The notes below the pieces were generated by a model that had not been told where the DNA came from, searched no databases, and saw only the letters and a program-made list of their open reading frames with translations. The translations under genes were made by a program, and so were the position numbers. Of a stretch of DNA of 44,621 nucleotides, positions 31,741 to 39,436 are shown one piece after another. Numbering within the stretch: position 1 is the first letter of the stretch; every line of letters starts with the position of its first letter. Source of the DNA: Chloroflexota bacterium (GTDB lineage: Bacteria > Chloroflexota > Limnocylindria > P2-11E); the NCBI GenBank assembly GCA_005883625.1, contig VBDU01000067.1:1-44621 (forward strand), written 5' to 3'.

Positions 31741-32336
31741 AGCTCCTTCCGCATGACGGCCCACCCATCGCCTTCGCGGAGCTTCGTGAAGCCGGCCTTC
31801 TCGTACATGCTGAGCGGGCCGTGGTAGTTGAAGGTGGCAAAGGTGTGCCAGCTCTGCGTGGGCGCGCCCGTGCGCGCGAAGCCGACCGCGTAGCGCAGGC
31901 CCTGCGCCTTCAGGTCCGCGCACGCTGCCTCGAGGAGCGCGCTCGCGATCCCTTCGCCCCGGTGCTCCGGATGGACGACGAAGCACATGAACGCTCCCGC
32001 CTCGCCGAGATCGCCGCCGTACGCGGTGTCGAAGCCGCGCGGGTTCTCGTAGCGATCGAAGCGCGCGGCGTTCAGCCAGCCGACGACCGCGCCGTCACGG
32101 TACGCGAGGAAGCCCGGCCGCGTGCCCGCCTTGACGCCGGCGATCTTCGCGGCGCGATGCGCGTCGCGCGCGGCGAGCGTGGCATCCCAGGCGTCGCCGC
32201 GCGTGTGATAGAACTCGTCCGCACAGCCGGCCCAGTGTTCGTTGTCCGCGAAACCCGGGCCATCGAAGAACGCGAGAAGGTCGCCGAGCGTCTCCGGGCC
32301 CAGTGTGCGGATCTCGATGTGGCTCGCGACCGTCAC
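31737..32336 (-). CDS. GNAT-family N-acetyltransferase
   Basis: A 199-residue acetyltransferase related to the one at 15965-16519. Both share a FFD segment, ADN-x-x-W at the N-terminal loop (FADNEHWAGCADEFY against YADNPNWSKCYCCE), VVGWLNAA, FVVHPEHRGEGIASALLEA and a GPLSMYEKAGF end. The CoA loop is HRGEGIA. It sits between the FAD oxidoreductase and the 3-dehydrogenase with 4-bp overlaps at both ends. The substrate is unknown; an amino-sugar acceptor is possible. Confidence 0.85.
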   Translation of the reverse strand: MTVASHIEIRTLGPETLGDLLAFFDGPGFADNEHWAGCADEFYHTRGDAWDATLAARDAHRAAKIAGVKAGTRPGFLAYRDGAVVGWLNAARFDRYENPRGFDTAYGGDLGEAGAFMCFVVHPEHRGEGIASALLEAACADLKAQGLRYAVGFARTGAPTQSWHTFATFNYHGPLSMYEKAGFTKLREGDGWAVMRKEL

Positions 32337-33838
32337 GCGAACACCCGGTCCTCGTACGGGACGCTCCCGATCGCTTCCGCCTTCGTCTTGCCGGAGAGGA
32401 AGTGGTCCGCCATCGCGAGCCCCATCTCGGACGCGATGTCCATGTCGACGTACTTATACAGCCCTTGCCGGCCGCCGGTGACGAGGTTCTCGAAACGCAT
32501 GAGCTCCTTCATGAGCGTGTCGATCGCGCCCTCGTAGCCGACCATGTACACGGGATAGCCGAACGTCGAGCGGAGCACGACGGACTCCGCGAGCTCGTCC
32601 TCTTTCATGAAGCCCTCTTCCGCGATCTCGCGCGCGCAGATCCGTCCGAGCTCGTCGGCCGACGCGGTCCAGACACGGTCGCCGACGTCGCACGTGATAT
32701 CGCAGAGGAGCACGGTCTCGTCGGGGGCGCAGACCTCGCTCCCGCCGTAGTTGCGCGTCTCGCTGAGGCGGTTGAACGTCTTGTTCGTGAAATAGATCGA
32801 TTGCGCGGGCAGCGCGAGCGGCCGCTTCACGCGCAGGCCGACGATCGTGATCGCGCGAAAGCGAAGATACCGCGCGGCCGTCTTCGCCTCGGCGGAGACC
32901 GCGTCGCCGAGCAGATCGATGAGCGCGGGCAGCGGGACCGAGCTCACGAGGCGGTCGCACTCGAGGCGCTGCTCCGGGCCGGTCGGGTCGAGGTGCCGCT
33001 CGGGCTCGGTGCCCGACGCGAGAACGCAGAGCTGGCCGTCCTTCGCGGTCGGCGCGACCGGCCGGTGGCGGACCGCGACGATGCGCCCGTCCCGCGCCTC
33101 GATGGCGGTGACCTGCGTGCCGGTGCAGATCTCGTTCTCCGCCGACGCGGCGGTGATGCGATCGGCCATCCGCCGCGAGATGAGCCCCGCGCCCTTCGGC
33201 GGATAGAAGAGCTCGACGACGAGCGGGGCGTAGCGATGCTCGGTGCCGGTGATCTTCGCGCGCCCTTTGTGCAGCGACGACTGGATGACCTTGGCGAGCG
33301 AGATGTGCGGGATCCGGTGCTGGGCGAACGACGCGGCGAGCCGCGAGGGCGGCATGCCCCAGACCTTCGTCGTGTACGGGCCGAAGAAGAGCCCGTACAG
33401 CGTGTTGCCCATCGCCTGCTTCACCCAGTCCTCGGAGGAGACGAGCTTTCGCGGCCGGATCTTTCGCCTCACGACCTCGAGGAGGTAGTCGAGGAAGGCG
33501 CGCGCGGCGAGGAACGGCGACATGCTGCGCGCGATGTCGAGCGCCTCGAGCGGGTACTTGTAGTACTTGCCGCGGAACTTGATGCGCACGCGCTTGCCCT
33601 GCGCCGGGAAGCCGTCGGCGGCGATGTCCTTGAAGAGGTCGAGGACACGCTGGTTCCGCGCGTGATACGCGTGCGGCCCGAAGTCGAATCCCGCGCCCGT
33701 CTCACTGCGCAGCGTCGTGGCCAGACCGCCCACGAAATGCTGTGCCTCGATGAGCGTGACGCGGTCGCCGTGCTCGGCGAGCTGGAGGCCGGCGGCCAGT
33801 CCGCAGATGCCGCCACCCACCACGACGGTGTGGCTCAA
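32333..33838 (-). CDS. FAD-dependent oxidoreductase, protoporphyrinogen oxidase / UDP-galactopyranose mutase-like
   Basis: A 501-residue flavoprotein. The FAD motif VVVGGGICGLAAGLQLAEHG is at residues 5-24, followed by TLIEAQHFVGGLATT and DFGPHAYHARN, as in amine-oxidase/UDP-galactopyranose mutase-like proteins of glycan clusters. KVWGMPPSRL and GYPVYMVGYEGAID are further conserved stretches. It heads the seven-gene unit and probably acts on a sugar nucleotide or lipid-linked sugar. ATG 33838 lies 12 bp before the RHH antitoxin stop. Confidence 0.85.
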   Translation of the reverse strand: MSHTVVVGGGICGLAAGLQLAEHGDRVTLIEAQHFVGGLATTLRSETGAGFDFGPHAYHARNQRVLDLFKDIAADGFPAQGKRVRIKFRGKYYKYPLEALDIARSMSPFLAARAFLDYLLEVVRRKIRPRKLVSSEDWVKQAMGNTLYGLFFGPYTTKVWGMPPSRLAASFAQHRIPHISLAKVIQSSLHKGRAKITGTEHRYAPLVVELFYPPKGAGLISRRMADRITAASAENEICTGTQVTAIEARDGRIVAVRHRPVAPTAKDGQLCVLASGTEPERHLDPTGPEQRLECDRLVSSVPLPALIDLLGDAVSAEAKTAARYLRFRAITIVGLRVKRPLALPAQSIYFTNKTFNRLSETRNYGGSEVCAPDETVLLCDITCDVGDRVWTASADELGRICAREIAEEGFMKEDELAESVVLRSTFGYPVYMVGYEGAIDTLMKELMRFENLVTGGRQGLYKYVDMDIASEMGLAMADHFLSGKTKAEAIGSVPYEDRVFA

Positions 33839-33850
33839 GAAACGTCGATT

Positions 33851-34057
33851 CTAGGGCTTGTTCTGGCTCCGCTGGCTCAACTCAGGAGCTCTCGGCGCAC
33901 TCAATGCGGCGAGCTCCTCAGGTGTAGGCAGCGAGGCGATGCGCGCCAGCTCACGGCGCAGATACGCCGACAGGGACATCCCCGATCGTGTCGCGCGCGA
34001 CTTCAAGATCCGATACACGGGCTCCGGTACGTCGCGGATCCGGACGAGGCGAGCCAT
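33851..34057 (-). CDS. Orphan ribbon-helix-helix antitoxin-like protein (FitA/VapB type)
   Basis: A 68-residue protein with the short ribbon MARLVRIRDVP, VYRILKSRATRSGMSLSAYLRREL and a disordered Pro/Ala tail, as in FitA/VapB antitoxins. No toxin gene is adjacent on either side: the next gene is the FAD oxidoreductase. It may be an orphan, or may regulate the glycan unit just downstream. Confidence 0.75.
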   Translation of the reverse strand: MARLVRIRDVPEPVYRILKSRATRSGMSLSAYLRRELARIASLPTPEELAALSAPRAPELSQRSQNKP

Positions 34058-34127
34058 ACGAACTAATACTCGCAGGCGTACGCATGCGGCGGAATTCCCC
34101 GATGTCCCGTAGGGCGATCGGGGGGGT

Positions 34128-34820
34128 CTACGGGCAGGGAGCGGCGCGCTCTGGGATTTGGCGCAAGGTCGGGAGGCCGCCCGCCGCGCCTTCTTCGATG
34201 AAGATGGTCATGGCGCCCTTGCCCCACGCCGACCGGCCAGCAAGGTCGCCGCAGAACGTCCAGCCCTGCTCCTTGAGCGCTGGCGCGAGAGCCGCCGCGG
34301 CATTCGCGTTCTCCGCCCCACAGTCGAAACGCCACGTCGTGCCATCGGATGCGATCACCGGGACTCCGACGAGCCGGCACTTGAGCGGGAGGTAGAAACC
34401 GGCGGGAACGACCGGCGTGGGAGATGGCGCTCCCGCCGAGAAGCCGCCTCGGTTCGTCGGACTCTCCTGGCTCAGAGCTCTCGTCCCAGCGAGCACAGCC
34501 ATGCCGATCGCGAAGGTGGACACAGCGAGAAGGATCGGTTGCGGCGAGCGTGGCGGGCGCAGGGAAACGGCCGCGGCGATGAGGATGAACGGCAGCGCCA
34601 GGAATCCGAACCGGTCCCCAGCCCGAGCGCCAGCGTCGATCCTCCCAGGTGAACTCTTGAGCTCGCGGTCAGGACCAGGAATGGCGACAGCAGGATGACC
34701 AACGCCAGCGCGATGAGGCCCATCGTCTCCAGAGCCAGGAAGCCATACCCGGCACCGATGGCGGCACCGACAAGAGCGGCAGCACATGACGCCAGAAGCT
34801 CCCGAGCGCGGGAGCTCAGG
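34128..34820 (-). pseudogene. Small membrane/secreted protein gene broken by a frameshift, start lost
   Basis: Two reading frames join near 34615-34622. The upstream frame has hydrophobic segments (CAAALVGAAIGAGYGFL, MGLIALALVILLSPFLVL) and runs to STLALGLG. The downstream frame continues with DRFGFLALPFILIAAAVSL, a further membrane segment, a Ser/Pro linker, and a C-terminal region of about 80 residues (WRFDCGAENANAAAALAPAL, GAMTIFIEEGA). One base around GGGCTGGGGACC would restore a single protein. No ATG, GTG or TTG precedes the first hydrophobic segment in its frame after the UPF0182 stop; ATG 34723 is internal. I do not recognise the family. Confidence 0.5.
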
Positions 34821-37733
34821 TCACTGCCCGGTGGCGGCGCGCAGCCTCGCGAGGTCGTCTTCGAGCAGCTTGATGAGCCGACCATATTCGGCGAAGTCGC
34901 CGAGCCGCAGCGCGTCCTGAGCCTGCTCGTAGTGCTGGCTCGCCGAGCGGACGAGGTCGGCGACCGATCCCGCGGGCGCCGGGGAGGCCGAGGGTCCGGG
35001 CGACGGTTGCGGCGACGGCCGGGGCGAGGGCGACGGTGTCGGGGTGGGCGTCGGCGTGGGCTGCGCGACGCTGCCGAACAGCTGGTCGAGGGATTTCTCG
35101 AACGACTCGGCCATGACGACGCGGTCCTGCGTCGCGAGCACCACGCGCTGCAGCTCAGGGATGCGGCCCTGCGGCGCCAGCACGAAGAGCGGCTCCACGT
35201 ACACGAAGCTGTTCCCCACCGGGAGCACGAGCAGGTTGCCGGGGATGACGCTTGCGCCGCCGCCGCCGAGCAGCGTGAGCTGCTGCGCGATCGTGGGGTC
35301 GGCCCGGATCCGGTTCTCGATCTGGAACGGTCCGAAGATGAGCCGGTCGCGCGCGAAGCGAAGGATGCGCAGCTTGCCGTATTCGGGTGCGTCGGCGCGA
35401 CCGGCGATCCAGGCGACCATGTTGTCGCGCTCGCCGCCCGCCGGCGTCATCGGGACGAAGAGGAGGAACTCGCGCCGATCCGACCCCGGGAGGCGTGTGG
35501 CGACGTAGTACGGCTCGATCGGGACCTTGTTCCCGCCCGAGGACAGCACCTCGGTGGCGATGCGCCACGCGTCGGCGCGGTTATAGAACTCGTCGGGGTC
35601 CGTCATGTGGTAGAGCGCGAAGACCTGCGTCTGCACGCTGAAGAGGCCCTCGGGGTAGCGGATGTGCGCGCGCAGGCTCGGTGGCATGTCGGAGATCGGT
35701 TTGAACAGGCTCGGGTAGATGCCGCGGAGCGTGCGCACGACGGGGTCCTTCTCGTCGACGACGTAGTACGAGATCGTGCCGTCGTAGGCGTCGGTCACGA
35801 CCTTCACGCTGTTGCGGATGTAGTTGAGCCGGCTCGCGGCGACACGTGTCGAGCTCCCGCCGAGAGCGGCGAAGCTCTCGCTGTAGGGGTAGTGGTCACC
35901 TGTGGTGTAGGCGTCGTTGATCCACCAGAGCTTGCCGTCCGCGATCACCAGGTAGGGATCGCCGTCGTACGCCAGGAATGGCGCGATGAGCTGCTGGCGC
36001 TCGGAGATGCGGCGGTGGAACAGGAGACGGCTGTCGGAGCGGATCTGGTTCGACACGAGAAGGTTGGGGAAGTCGCCCAGCCGGATGGTGAAGAGGATGC
36101 GATCCCACAGCGCGCCGACGCCCACGCCTCCGCGTCCTGAAAAGCGCGTGGTGACGTTGCCGGTCTCGTCGAACTCGTCCTGGCTCGTGCCGACGATGAC
36201 GTAGTCGGTCGTGACCTCGCCGTAGTAGATGCGGGGCTGCTCGATCTTCGGCTCGCCCTGCGGCGGCATGTCGCGCACCGCGAACGAGGGCCGGCCCTCG
36301 GCGCCCACCGCGCCCACCGCCGTCACGACCGCACCGGAGCCGTGCGTGAAGACGAGGTGGCGGTTCACCCAGGTCTGCTGCGGCAGCCGGCTGGTCGAGA
36401 GCTCGCGCGCGGAGAGCATGACCGGCGTTTCGACGCCCCCGATCTGGTAGCGGTCGATGTCGACATCGTTGAAGGTGTACTGCTGGCGGAGCGCCTGCAG
36501 CTGGTCGAAGACCGTCAGAAGCGGCCGGTAGTCCCAGAGCCGGACGCTCGCCGTATTCGAGAGCTCACCACGAGCTTCGGCGGCGGTCGGCGTGTCGGCG
36601 ACGTTGAAGATCGACTCCTCGACCGTGTCGAGCGAGTACGCGGCACGTGTCGCCTCGATATTGCGCGTGATGTACGGCCGCTCCTTGTTCAGCTGGTCCG
36701 GCCGGCCGATGAAGCTCTCGATGAGCCCCGGGTAGACGCCGACCACGAGGATGCTCGCCGCGAACCAGAGCACGATCGCGCCGACGAGGATCCAGATCGT
36801 CCGGGCGAACGCGTTGAGGAGGCATGCGAGCGCCGCGACGCCGACGATGACGCTGAGGATCTGGAGCGCGGGCAGGCGCGCGTTGATGCTCGTGTACCCC
36901 GCGCCGGTGAGGACGGCCTCGTTGCGGAAGAGCAGCGCGAACTGGTCGATCACGTAGCCGCCGGCGATGAGGAGCAGGAACAGGCCGCCGAGGATCGAGA
37001 GGTGTGCGCGCGCCGGCCGCGCGAGCGCGAGCGCGGCGCGGCCCGCGACGCTGAGGTCGGCGCTCGCGAGAGGCCCGGTCGCGACCCCGATGGCGCCGCG
37101 GATGAGATAGATGCCGACGACGCCGGCAGCGATGACGACGACCGCGGCGAGCAGCCACCCGCGCACGAACTCGAGGACCGGCAGCGTGAAGAAGTAGAAG
37201 CCGATGTCGCGGCCGAAGACGGGATCGGCCACGCCGAACGGGACGCCGTTGAGCCAGCGCAGCAAAGCGTCCCACTGGTCGCCGCCAGCGAGGCCGAAGA
37301 ACAGCGCGGGGATGAGGAGAAGCGGCATGAGGCGAAGCGTGAGCCCGAGCGCGCCGCCGCGGCGGCGGCGGTCGACGTCGACGACCACGCGCGGCACCTG
37401 CGGGCGCAGCGCGAAGTACAGGTTCGGCAGCGCGAGGACGAAGAAGATCAGGAAGAAGGCGACGAAGGCCCAGAACGCGGCGGTGTAGCGGCGCAGATAC
37501 ACGTCTTCGAGGCCGAGGCTGCGGAACCAGAGGAGATCGGTCACGAAGGCGACGAGCGGGCTGATGAAGAGGGGGAACAGGAGGAGGGCGACAAGCAAGA
37601 TGACGAGCGCGACGGCCCGCCGCGATGGGCCGCGCACGCGCGTCCCGCGGCCGAAGTTCGAGAGGTCGATGTTCGACCAGTCGATGCTTCCCCAGTCCCG
37701 CCCGCCGTTCCCGCCGCGCCCGCGGTCGCGCAT
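34821..37733 (-). CDS. UPF0182-family large membrane protein
   Basis: A 970-residue protein of the UPF0182 (COG1615) family, found in Actinomycetota, Cyanobacteria and Chloroflexota. After a Gly/Arg-rich start come about seven membrane segments (for example VALVILLVALLLFPLFI and AFVAFFLIFFVLALPNLYF), then a large extracytoplasmic region with RPYITRNIEATRAAYSLD, RQQYTFNDVDIDRY and LVFTHGSGAVVTAVGA, all family landmarks. A TPTPTPTPSPSP-type linker precedes a final helical segment. Function is unknown. ATG 37733 overlaps the lgt stop by 1 bp (TGATG), so the two are coupled. Confidence 0.95.
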   Translation of the reverse strand: MRDRGRGGNGGRDWGSIDWSNIDLSNFGRGTRVRGPSRRAVALVILLVALLLFPLFISPLVAFVTDLLWFRSLGLEDVYLRRYTAAFWAFVAFFLIFFVLALPNLYFALRPQVPRVVVDVDRRRRGGALGLTLRLMPLLLIPALFFGLAGGDQWDALLRWLNGVPFGVADPVFGRDIGFYFFTLPVLEFVRGWLLAAVVVIAAGVVGIYLIRGAIGVATGPLASADLSVAGRAALALARPARAHLSILGGLFLLLIAGGYVIDQFALLFRNEAVLTGAGYTSINARLPALQILSVIVGVAALACLLNAFARTIWILVGAIVLWFAASILVVGVYPGLIESFIGRPDQLNKERPYITRNIEATRAAYSLDTVEESIFNVADTPTAAEARGELSNTASVRLWDYRPLLTVFDQLQALRQQYTFNDVDIDRYQIGGVETPVMLSARELSTSRLPQQTWVNRHLVFTHGSGAVVTAVGAVGAEGRPSFAVRDMPPQGEPKIEQPRIYYGEVTTDYVIVGTSQDEFDETGNVTTRFSGRGGVGVGALWDRILFTIRLGDFPNLLVSNQIRSDSRLLFHRRISERQQLIAPFLAYDGDPYLVIADGKLWWINDAYTTGDHYPYSESFAALGGSSTRVAASRLNYIRNSVKVVTDAYDGTISYYVVDEKDPVVRTLRGIYPSLFKPISDMPPSLRAHIRYPEGLFSVQTQVFALYHMTDPDEFYNRADAWRIATEVLSSGGNKVPIEPYYVATRLPGSDRREFLLFVPMTPAGGERDNMVAWIAGRADAPEYGKLRILRFARDRLIFGPFQIENRIRADPTIAQQLTLLGGGGASVIPGNLLVLPVGNSFVYVEPLFVLAPQGRIPELQRVVLATQDRVVMAESFEKSLDQLFGSVAQPTPTPTPTPSPSPRPSPQPSPGPSASPAPAGSVADLVRSASQHYEQAQDALRLGDFAEYGRLIKLLEDDLARLRAATGQ

Positions 37734-38626
37734 CAGCCTGGAGTATGAGGTTGGGGGACGCTGCCCCCCATTCGTCGGGGGGCTTCGCCCCCCGGCCCCC
37801 GAGAGCGCACCAGTAGCGGGATGCCCACTGCCGCGATCACCACAAAAGCCGCGGAGACCGCCTGCGCTTCGGTGATCGCTCCGAGCCACGCGGGGTCGAG
37901 GCGGAACGGCGACAGGGCGAGGCGGACGAGGCCGTAGAGGCCGACGAACGCGAGCATCGGCACGAGCGGCGGCGGGTCGCGACGGAGGAGCGCGAGAAGG
38001 GCAAGCAGGATGAGAAGATCGGCGACGAGCTCATAGGCCACCGCGGGATGCACGAAGTCGCGCTGCCCGAGCGTGCTCGGGCTCGTGTAGCGGACGCACC
38101 ACGGCACGCCCGCGCACGCGGTCGCGTGATGCTCGCCGTTGATGACGTCGCCGATGCGGCCGATCGCCATGCCCAGTGCGAGACCGGCGACGCCGCGATC
38201 GAGGACGTGCGCGATCGGGAGCTCGCGAGCGCGCGCCATCGCAAAGCCACCGACGATGCCGCCCACGATGCCGCCGGTCACCGCCGCGCCGCCGTTCCAC
38301 ACGGCGACGATCTGCTCGGGGTGCGCCGCGTAGTACGACCACGCGTCGATGACGTGGAACACACGCGAGCAGACGAGGCCGCCGAGGACGCCCGCGATCG
38401 CGACTGCGTACGCGTCGGCATCCCCCACTCGGGGGAAGTGGATCGCGGACGATCCACTTCCCCCTCCGGGGAAGAGGTTCATCGCTGAGCCACGTCCCCC
38501 TCCGACAAGTACCAATCGCATGCCAAGCGCGGAGCCCGCGATGATGCCGAGCAGCGCGAACACGCTGTGCCAGGCGATGTGAAGGAGACCGAGTGAGAGA
38601 ACGGGATCGAAGGTGAGGTCGATCAG
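37733..38626 (-). CDS. lgt: Prolipoprotein diacylglyceryl transferase, probable CTG start
   Basis: A 297-residue membrane protein. The Lgt signature reads GRIGDVINGEHHA with WNGGAAVTGGIVGG and VHPAVAYE, and the last helices fit the family. Lgt transfers diacylglyceryl to the lipobox cysteine; a lipoprotein gene lies divergently next door. The conserved N-terminus (LIDLTFDPVLSLGLLHIAWHS) continues upstream of GTG 38563 and has no ATG, GTG or TTG; CTG 38626 is the natural place for the family's initial Met. A perfect 14-bp inverted repeat is read in frame as the loop SGSSAIHFPRVG. The last 20 residues (GPGGEAPRRMGGSVPQPHTP) are encoded by two palindromes. Confidence 0.85.
   Translation of the reverse strand: MIDLTFDPVLSLGLLHIAWHSVFALLGIIAGSALGMRLVLVGGGRGSAMNLFPGGGSGSSAIHFPRVGDADAYAVAIAGVLGGLVCSRVFHVIDAWSYYAAHPEQIVAVWNGGAAVTGGIVGGIVGGFAMARARELPIAHVLDRGVAGLALGMAIGRIGDVINGEHHATACAGVPWCVRYTSPSTLGQRDFVHPAVAYELVADLLILLALLALLRRDPPPLVPMLAFVGLYGLVRLALSPFRLDPAWLGAITEAQAVSAAFVVIAAVGIPLLVRSRGPGGEAPRRMGGSVPQPHTPG
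37753..37793. repeat. G-run/C-run palindromes at the end of lgt
   Basis: Two adjacent elements: GGGGG and CCCCC around ACGCTG (37753-37768), and a perfect GGGGGG-CTTCG-CCCCCC (37777-37793). Both are read as the C-terminal tail of Lgt. Confidence 0.6.
38431..38464. repeat. Perfect 14-bp inverted repeat inside lgt
   Basis: GGGGGAAGTGGATC and GATCCACTTCCCCC surround the 6-base loop GCGGAC. It lies in the lgt frame between the first and second membrane segments, where the protein has an extra Gly/Ser-rich loop compared with usual Lgt. Confidence 0.65.
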
Positions 38627-38672
38627 TTCGGTGTCACGCTATCACCGCGCGTCTTGCGCTCTCTACACTGCC

Positions 38673-38702
38673 GAGACATCGCTCGCGCGTGCGGCGTTAT
38701 AG
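38673..38702 (+). promoter_or_regulatory. Possible promoter of the lipoprotein gene
   Basis: GAGACA (38673-38678) and TTATAG (38697-38702) are 18 bases apart, 23 bases upstream of GTG 38726. The -10 match is fair and the -35 weak. The 99-bp gap between the divergent lgt and lipoprotein genes contains nothing else I can identify. Confidence 0.35.
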
Positions 38703-38725
38703 GGAAAAGGGTTGGTGGTCTTTCA

Positions 38726-39334
38726 GTGAAGTCGCGTCTCGCCAGCTTCATCGCGACAAGCTTCGCGGTCTATCTGACGTTGCTGGCGTGCCAGCCGTCG
38801 AACGTACCGCTCTCGAGCGACTCGGCGTCGCCGCAGGTCGCGGCGTCGGCGGTCGTGGCGGCGTCGGAGAGCCCCTCAGCGTCGCCCTCGCAGAGCGCAT
38901 CGACCGCACCGACCGCCTCTCCAACGCCTGCGCCGGCGACCCCGGCGCCCACGCCCGTTCCGACGCCCCCGCCGACGCAGCGTCCCGCGACGCCCGTGCC
39001 GACGCCGCAGCCGACGCCTCCGCCCACACCGCAGCCGACGCCGCCTCCGCCCACGCCCCAGCCCGCGCCGACGCCGACGCCGAACCCGAACGGGCTCTCG
39101 ATCAGCGGCACGGTGACGAGCGGTGGCGCTCCCGTGAACGGCGCGTGTATCACGATCGGCCCGCCCATCCGCTGTGCCGCGATGACCGGCGCGGACGGCA
39201 AGTACTTCATCTCGCTCGAGAGCGCGCCGCCCGGCATCGCCTGGGACGTCCGCGCGCTCGTCGGCGGCGTGGTGAAGGCCGAGCGACTCGGCGTCATCGT
39301 GAACGGCCCGACGATCGTCAACTTCCAGATCTAG
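38726..39334 (+). CDS. Pro/Thr-rich lipoprotein with C-terminal carboxypeptidase-regulatory-like domain
   Basis: A 202-residue exported protein. The N-terminal signal SRLASFIATSFAVYLTLLAC ends in a lipobox with C22. Residues 25-65 are Ser/Ala-rich. About 55 residues of PTP/PTPPP repeats form an extended stalk. The last 75 residues (LSISGTVTSGGAPVNGACI to VNGPTIVNF) resemble a beta-sandwich of the carboxypeptidase-regulatory-like kind. The protein should be lipid-anchored with its C-terminal domain held off the membrane. GTG 38726 is chosen; the signal would be spoiled by the longer frame. A strong terminator follows at 39400. Confidence 0.82.
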   Translation: MKSRLASFIATSFAVYLTLLACQPSNVPLSSDSASPQVAASAVVAASESPSASPSQSASTAPTASPTPAPATPAPTPVPTPPPTQRPATPVPTPQPTPPPTPQPTPPPPTPQPAPTPTPNPNGLSISGTVTSGGAPVNGACITIGPPIRCAAMTGADGKYFISLESAPPGIAWDVRALVGGVVKAERLGVIVNGPTIVNFQI

Positions 39335-39399
39335 TCGAAGGGGCTTCGCCGCCTGATCATCGCAGGGGCGGGCCCCCGCACCCCCTAGGTACGGACCAG

Positions 39400-39430
39400 G
39401 CGCCCCGCAGAAGCGGGGCGCTTTTCTTTT
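39400..39430 (+). terminator. Intrinsic terminator after the lipoprotein gene
   Basis: GCGCCCCGC and GCGGGGCGC form a 9-bp stem with loop AGAA, followed by TTTTCTTTT on the plus strand. On the minus strand no U-run follows, so it mainly serves the lipoprotein transcript. The 65 bases before it hold degenerate G-run/C-run palindromes. Confidence 0.88.
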
Positions 39431-39436
39431 CAGCGA

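Noticed and set aside
36342..37748. A plus-strand open frame of 468 codons antisense to UPF0182
   Set aside because: Charged, low-complexity translation without motifs, opposite a clear UPF0182 gene.
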